A DNA stretch of 64,000 nucleotides, taken from NCBI RefSeq assembly GCF_002246015.1, contig NZ_NOLJ01000003.1:493094-557093 (forward strand). The letters run 5' to 3'. Position numbers and translations under genes: made by a program. This stretch comes from Nostoc sp. 'Peltigera membranacea cyanobiont' 210A. Its GTDB lineage: Bacteria; Cyanobacteriota; Cyanobacteriia; Cyanobacteriales; Nostocaceae. Position 1 is the stretch's first letter. The number at the start of each line of letters is the position of its first letter. Under the pieces are notes generated by a model. The model saw nothing but the letters and a program-made list of their open reading frames with translations. It had not been told where the DNA came from and ran no database searches. Shown here piece by piece: positions 63,223 through 64,000 of the stretch.

Positions 63223-63426
63223 ATGGATATCATTCAAAATATTAATGAAGCATCTACCTTTGCAACAATAGGTGCAGTGCTAGGAGTGACTGTGTACCAT
63301 AGTATTGGAGGTGCAGGCCTAGCAATCGGAGGAACTGCTTACGGAATAGGTTTAGTAGGATTTGCTGGGACTGGTGCAGTTGCTGGATTAGCTATTTACG
63401 GGATAAAGAAGTCAGTTTTTGGATAA
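63223..63426 (+). CDS. Small glycine-rich membrane protein
   Basis: A 67-residue protein: a polar start (MDIIQNINEAS), then two glycine-rich hydrophobic stretches, ATIGAVLGVTVYHSIGGAG and GIGLVGFAGTGAVAGLAIYG, ending KKSVFG. It looks like a two-helix membrane peptide. I do not know the family. It is followed on the same strand by the 113-residue protein. Confidence 0.6.
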   Translation: MDIIQNINEASTFATIGAVLGVTVYHSIGGAGLAIGGTAYGIGLVGFAGTGAVAGLAIYGIKKSVFG

Positions 63427-63525
63427 TTAAGTTTGCTTTCAAATTGGTTTTAAATTGAATAATCATGCAAATTAAAAGAATAAATTTAAAACCCCTGTTT
63501 TGAAAGAATTTTGGATGGAAAAGTA

Positions 63526-63867
63526 ATGATATTAGATTTATATAGGCTTGGTAAAGAAATCGTCCAAGATGCCAGTAAATTATTCGACAACACACGCCAT
63601 AGTGGTAAACATTATTTGGGAGAAACAGTTTTATGTGACAGCTATAATCGCGAGTGGAAAATAAAGGTTCGCCGCACAGGTAATCGCGGACGCTACCTTA
63701 AAATCTATTCCTATCCAGATTACAAACAAAAGCTGAGAGCATCAGCAGATAAATACAAATCGTATTTACAAATTACTTCTGATGAATGGGAGGTTTTTTA
63801 TCGGACAGCAGGAGGAGTAAAGGATTCTCGCGCTAAGGCTATTTTAGACAAGTTAGTAGGAATTTAG
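63526..63867 (+). CDS. Hypothetical basic protein
   Basis: A 113-residue protein: MILDLYRLGKEIVQDASKLF, then GETVLCDSYNREWKIKVRRTG, YLKIYSYPDYKQKLRASAD and a C-terminal DSRAKAILDKLVGI. It is positively charged and mixed alpha/beta. I do not recognise it. An ATG at 63526 with GGATGGAAAAG before it is the start; a TTG at 63511 is less likely. A strong hairpin follows. Confidence 0.6.
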   Translation: MILDLYRLGKEIVQDASKLFDNTRHSGKHYLGETVLCDSYNREWKIKVRRTGNRGRYLKIYSYPDYKQKLRASADKYKSYLQITSDEWEVFYRTAGGVKDSRAKAILDKLVGI

Positions 63868-63870
63868 GAC

Positions 63871-63905
63871 TAAAAACCGGGCTTTTCAGAAAAACCCGGT
63901 TTTTA
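63871..63905 (+). terminator. Strong intrinsic terminator
   Basis: TAAAAACCGGG and CCCGGTTTTTA pair around CTTTTCAGAAAAA, 4 bp after the last gene, with T residues in the right arm. Confidence 0.85.
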
Positions 63906-63919
63906 AACACGAGTGTCAC

Positions 63920-63962
63920 AAGAACCCCACCCCCAACCCCCTCCCCGCAAGCGAGGAGGGGA
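63920..63962. repeat. C-rich hairpin repeat
   Basis: CCCCACCCCCAACCCCCTCC is followed by CCGCAAGCGAGGAGGGG, a hairpin of a type dispersed in Nostoc-like genomes. Its role is unknown. Confidence 0.55.
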
Positions 63963-64000
63963 CTATGATGTACCTTGTATGATTAGTAAACGTTATAAAC

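Overview
The window is chromosomal DNA from a filamentous, probably heterocyst-forming cyanobacterium of the Nostoc/Anabaena group. The HIP1 octamer GCGATCGC occurs throughout. Heptamer STRR repeats (CTAACTC, TCATTAG) and TAGATTTTGGATT-type palindromic repeats fill intergenic gaps. Several genes belong to families centred on cyanobacteria or the green lineage (CGLD27, DUF2499/Ycf49-like, DUF3593, DUF3318, SphS/SphR, SLH-OprB iron porin). No species can be named from the sequence alone.

Layout. 1-2.6 kb: the 5' part of a P-loop NTPase cut by the window edge, an HTH-like protein, and an Rpn/DUF2887 nuclease with a nuclease-less relative. 2.7-24.7 kb is mostly core: ABC-F ATPase, gpmI-secG, a matrixin-like protease, glycosyltransferases, MFS exporter, recO, deoC, a C5 DNA methyltransferase, rsfS-CGLD27, asparaginase, initiator tRNA-fMet, a DUF697 GTPase, a STAS-sugar transferase fusion, queE, DUF3318 and YbjN proteins. 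25.4-37.5 kb is an accessory island. A 910-bp IS5-family element splits a LysR gene with a TTA target duplication. A 2.2-kb group II intron sits inside the start codon of a HicB-like gene. Next come an AAA ATPase-DUF3226 (TOPRIM-like) pair, a Uma2 nuclease, an ABC exporter whose 5' end is out of frame at an A9 tract, and a run of small genes (Mrr-like nuclease, RelE-type toxin-antitoxin, retropepsin-like protease) bounded by attC-like integron sites and near-identical repeats, with no integrase in view.

37.6-57 kb returns to housekeeping and envelope genes: aldo/keto reductase with Fe-S motifs, DUF151 nuclease, ribE, M23 peptidase, birA, pgeF, csaB, a relic of an IS200/IS605-type element, TVP38, GT2, DUF2499-DUF3593, hisA, Uma2, a GT-C-like membrane protein, an SLH porin and a Crp/Fnr regulator. 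57.3-60.1 kb holds the phosphate-sensing cluster sphR-sphS-phoU. 60.6-63.9 kb holds two paralogous coiled-coil proteins and several small proteins of unknown role.

How the genes work together. Envelope and exopolysaccharide functions recur (two GT4 enzymes, STAS-sugar transferase, CsaB, GT2, GT-C-like protein, M23 peptidase, porin). The 25-37.5 kb island combines mobile elements with likely genome-defence or toxin-antitoxin cargo and is the best place to look for an undescribed system: the ATPase-DUF3226 pair and the attC-bounded cassettes.
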